In this document: positions 62,523 to 64,000 of the stretch, piece after piece
How the letters are laid out: the number at the start of each line of letters is the position of its first letter
Numbering within the stretch: position 1 is the stretch's first letter
Assembly: GCF_025460765.1 (NCBI RefSeq)
Contig: NZ_JAMWEG010000019.1
Span: 1-64,000, forward strand
Source of the DNA: Micromonospora sp. MA102
GTDB lineage: Bacteria > Actinomycetota > Actinomycetes > Mycobacteriales > Micromonosporaceae
DNA length: 64,000 bases
Reading direction: 5' to 3'
Notes under the pieces: generated by a model
The model's input: the letters and a program-made list of their open reading frames with translations, nothing else
Databases searched by the model: none
What the model was told of the DNA's origin: nothing
Translations under genes and position numbers: made by a program

Positions 62523-64000
62523 TGCGGTGGCGCCTCCCCGGTCGTCTCATTCAGTGCTCGCCAATAGATGTCCTGCGCCCGTCGCAACAGTCCGTCCCGG
62601 AGAGCTCGCTCACGTTCCGTCAATGGTCGACCGTCAGCTTCGGAAATCACCTCAAGATCACGTCGAACCTCGTACAGGGCATGCTCCCACTCCGCGATCT
62701 CGTCGAGCGAATTCAGGTGTAGCCGAAGCTCCGCAACATGACCATTGGACATGCGGAGGTTCAACAGCACATCGCGATAGCCACTCTGCTGCGGCTTGAG
62801 GAATCGGTCCTTGATATGGAGGATCACCACGTCCGGGTCGGCGGACAGTCGGTCCAATGATCGATAGATGTCATCGAGTCGACGGAACTGCACCTTGGCG
62901 CCAGCCAGATCCTTCAGCTGGGCCGCATCGTTCTCATACTCCACGAGCTTGTCCAGCACCCGTTCCCTGCTCTTCGGCTCTGTTCTCCAGTCGGGTTGCC
63001 CATCGTCCCCGGCAACAGCGATGGCAAGTTCGGTTAGTTCCTGTTGCGCCACAGTCGCATCGACATAGAGCTGATCGACGTAGGCGAGCCGGTAGGTCTC
63101 GTCGTCACGCCGTGAGTCGTCGAACCCCAGCTGGATGTTCGATTGTCCGCGACTCGCGATTGCAGCAGCGATCCGGCGCTGGTCCTCGGTGACGGGTGTC
63201 GGTAGTGGCTTCGTCGCCTTCGGCGTGATTACAGCGCCGGGCCCATGAGTTGCGATGTCGTTCAGGACGTCGCCCAGCACGTCGATCGCCTCTTGGTGGC
63301 TGGCCAGGTGGTGGAGGGTGATCGGACGGGCGGTCAGCGAGTTGGCGAGTTCCGGTGTCGAGAGGATCATCCGGACCAGGTCGGGGCGCTGCGCGAGCTG
63401 CCGTACCAGGGTCTCGGCCAGCAGTCCCTCGTGTCGGGGTGGCGCCTCCCAGGTGTGGTCGAGCATCTGCCTGACCCGCGGGTCGGCGAGCAGTCGCGTC
63501 AGGTCACCGGCCGCCGCCGGATCCAGTTCCGGCACCAGCCGTTGCAGCGTCGGCCCGTCGGCGTGTTGCGCCAGCTCGACCGGCGTCACCCCGGCGGCGA
63601 AGACCTCGTCCAGGCTGCCGCTCGCGGCCAGTGCGTCCCGCACGTACAGCCCGGCGGCGATCCGGTCGGCGTGCGCGTCACGGTGCGCGTTCCGCGTCCG
63701 GATCGCTTCCGGCTCGGTGTCCGGAGCGCTGCCGGGGAACGAGGTGCCGTCCGGCCGGTGGTGGAAGGTGGTGGTTTCGCCGAGCAGGTGGACGTGGTTG
63801 AAGTCCGGCGAGTCGCCATCGTCGGGCGCCGGCGGGGGTGGTGGTTCGACTGGTCGGGGCGGCGGCGATGGTTCCACCGGGTCGGGCAGGACGTTGTAGT
63901 CGCCCGGCGGCCGGCCCGCGAGCGGCATCGGATTACCGTCGGGACCGAGCACCAGCGCGTCGACGCCCACCACGTTGTGTGGGTCGCGGACACCACTGTG
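62519..64000 (-). CDS. C-terminal part of a modular protein with RelA/SpoT-like (alarmone synthetase fold) domain
   Basis: Partial: the frame runs off the window edge, at least 493 codons. Counting from GTG 63973, residues ~25-55 are Pro-rich, ~85-240 are helical and high G+C, and ~300-480 form an RSH-like domain. Matches to small alarmone synthetases: TEPKSRERVLDKL (basic N-terminal helix), DLAGAKVQFRRLDDIYRSL (Asp355), HIKDRFLKPQQSGYRDVLL (Tyr399) and VAELRLHLNSLDEIAEWEHA (Glu415). Asp and Glu match the synthetase metal site. The usual T and S of the QIRT and GYRS motifs are H and D here. It may make (p)ppApp-like products or modify RNA; that is inference. The C-terminal half has lower G+C. 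Confidence 0.7.
   Translation of the reverse strand, partial: HSGVRDPHNVVGVDALVLGPDGNPMPLAGRPPGDYNVLPDPVEPSPPPRPVEPPPPPAPDDGDSPDFNHVHLLGETTTFHHRPDGTSFPGSAPDTEPEAIRTRNAHRDAHADRIAAGLYVRDALAASGSLDEVFAAGVTPVELAQHADGPTLQRLVPELDPAAAGDLTRLLADPRVRQMLDHTWEAPPRHEGLLAETLVRQLAQRPDLVRMILSTPELANSLTARPITLHHLASHQEAIDVLGDVLNDIATHGPGAVITPKATKPLPTPVTEDQRRIAAAIASRGQSNIQLGFDDSRRDDETYRLAYVDQLYVDATVAQQELTELAIAVAGDDGQPDWRTEPKSRERVLDKLVEYENDAAQLKDLAGAKVQFRRLDDIYRSLDRLSADPDVVILHIKDRFLKPQQSGYRDVLLNLRMSNGHVAELRLHLNSLDEIAEWEHALYEVRRDLEVISEADGRPLTERERALRDGLLRRAQDIYWRALNETTGEAPPQ

Overview
The window is high-G+C actinobacterial chromosome with dense genes, many GTG starts and many 4-bp stop/start overlaps. Gene content (mtrAB-lpqB, a Rv3235-like gene, SecA with a C-terminal zinc motif, ftsEX-smpB-ssrA, efeUOB) and the protein style suggest a Micromonosporaceae member, probably Micromonospora; the genus is an inference. 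Most of the window is conserved core genome. The last 1.5 kb is clearly accessory.

Layout. 1-423: no gene seen. 424-3824: AAA ATPase plus VWA protein pair (minus). 3874-7497: membrane protein, DesK/DesR-type two-component system, hemerythrin. 7503-9560: two divergent aldo/keto reductase genes, the first with a frameshift. 9571-10500: membrane-anchored AA10 LPMO. 10674-12923: large DUF4153-type membrane protein. 13083-14150: secreted glycerophosphodiesterase with a PhoP-box-like upstream site. 14195-16191: small enzymes, a Cys-rich small protein and a MerR regulator. 16238-16310: tRNA-Ala(GGC). 16400-21881: YqgE, MTA/purine phosphorylase, a benzoylformate-decarboxylase-like ThDP enzyme, a lipoprotein and small conserved proteins. 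21965-25909: tmRNA, smpB, ftsX, ftsE, prfB (all minus), a trans-translation, termination and divisome block. 26000-28323: PadR-like regulator and pruA.

28738-42775 carries the block that in M. tuberculosis runs roughly Rv3235 to Rv3246c: a small HTH protein, Rv3235-like protein, secA, tandem GNAT enzymes, hpf, comF, lpqB, mtrB and mtrA. 42976-49964 is a DUF4129-DUF4350-MoxR-DUF58-(SpoIIM)-RDD cluster, matching the Rv3692-Rv3695 arrangement. 49970-53443 is efeUOB (iron uptake) with two candidate DtxR/IdeR boxes upstream. 53655-59115 holds sahH, manA, a CDF transporter, a SIS-domain sugar isomerase and a Trm112-like protein. 59294-62024 holds a secreted membrane-anchored protein, endonuclease V and a DinB-like protein.

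62079-64000 (minus, running off the window) is the most novel part. It is the C-terminal end of a large, probably exported, modular protein. Its last ~180 residues have a RelA/SpoT small-alarmone-synthetase-like fold. It is followed, with a 4-bp overlap, by a small unrecognised gene in the position of an immunity gene. Base composition falls sharply over the toxin domain and the small gene, as expected for an exchangeable toxin/immunity cassette.
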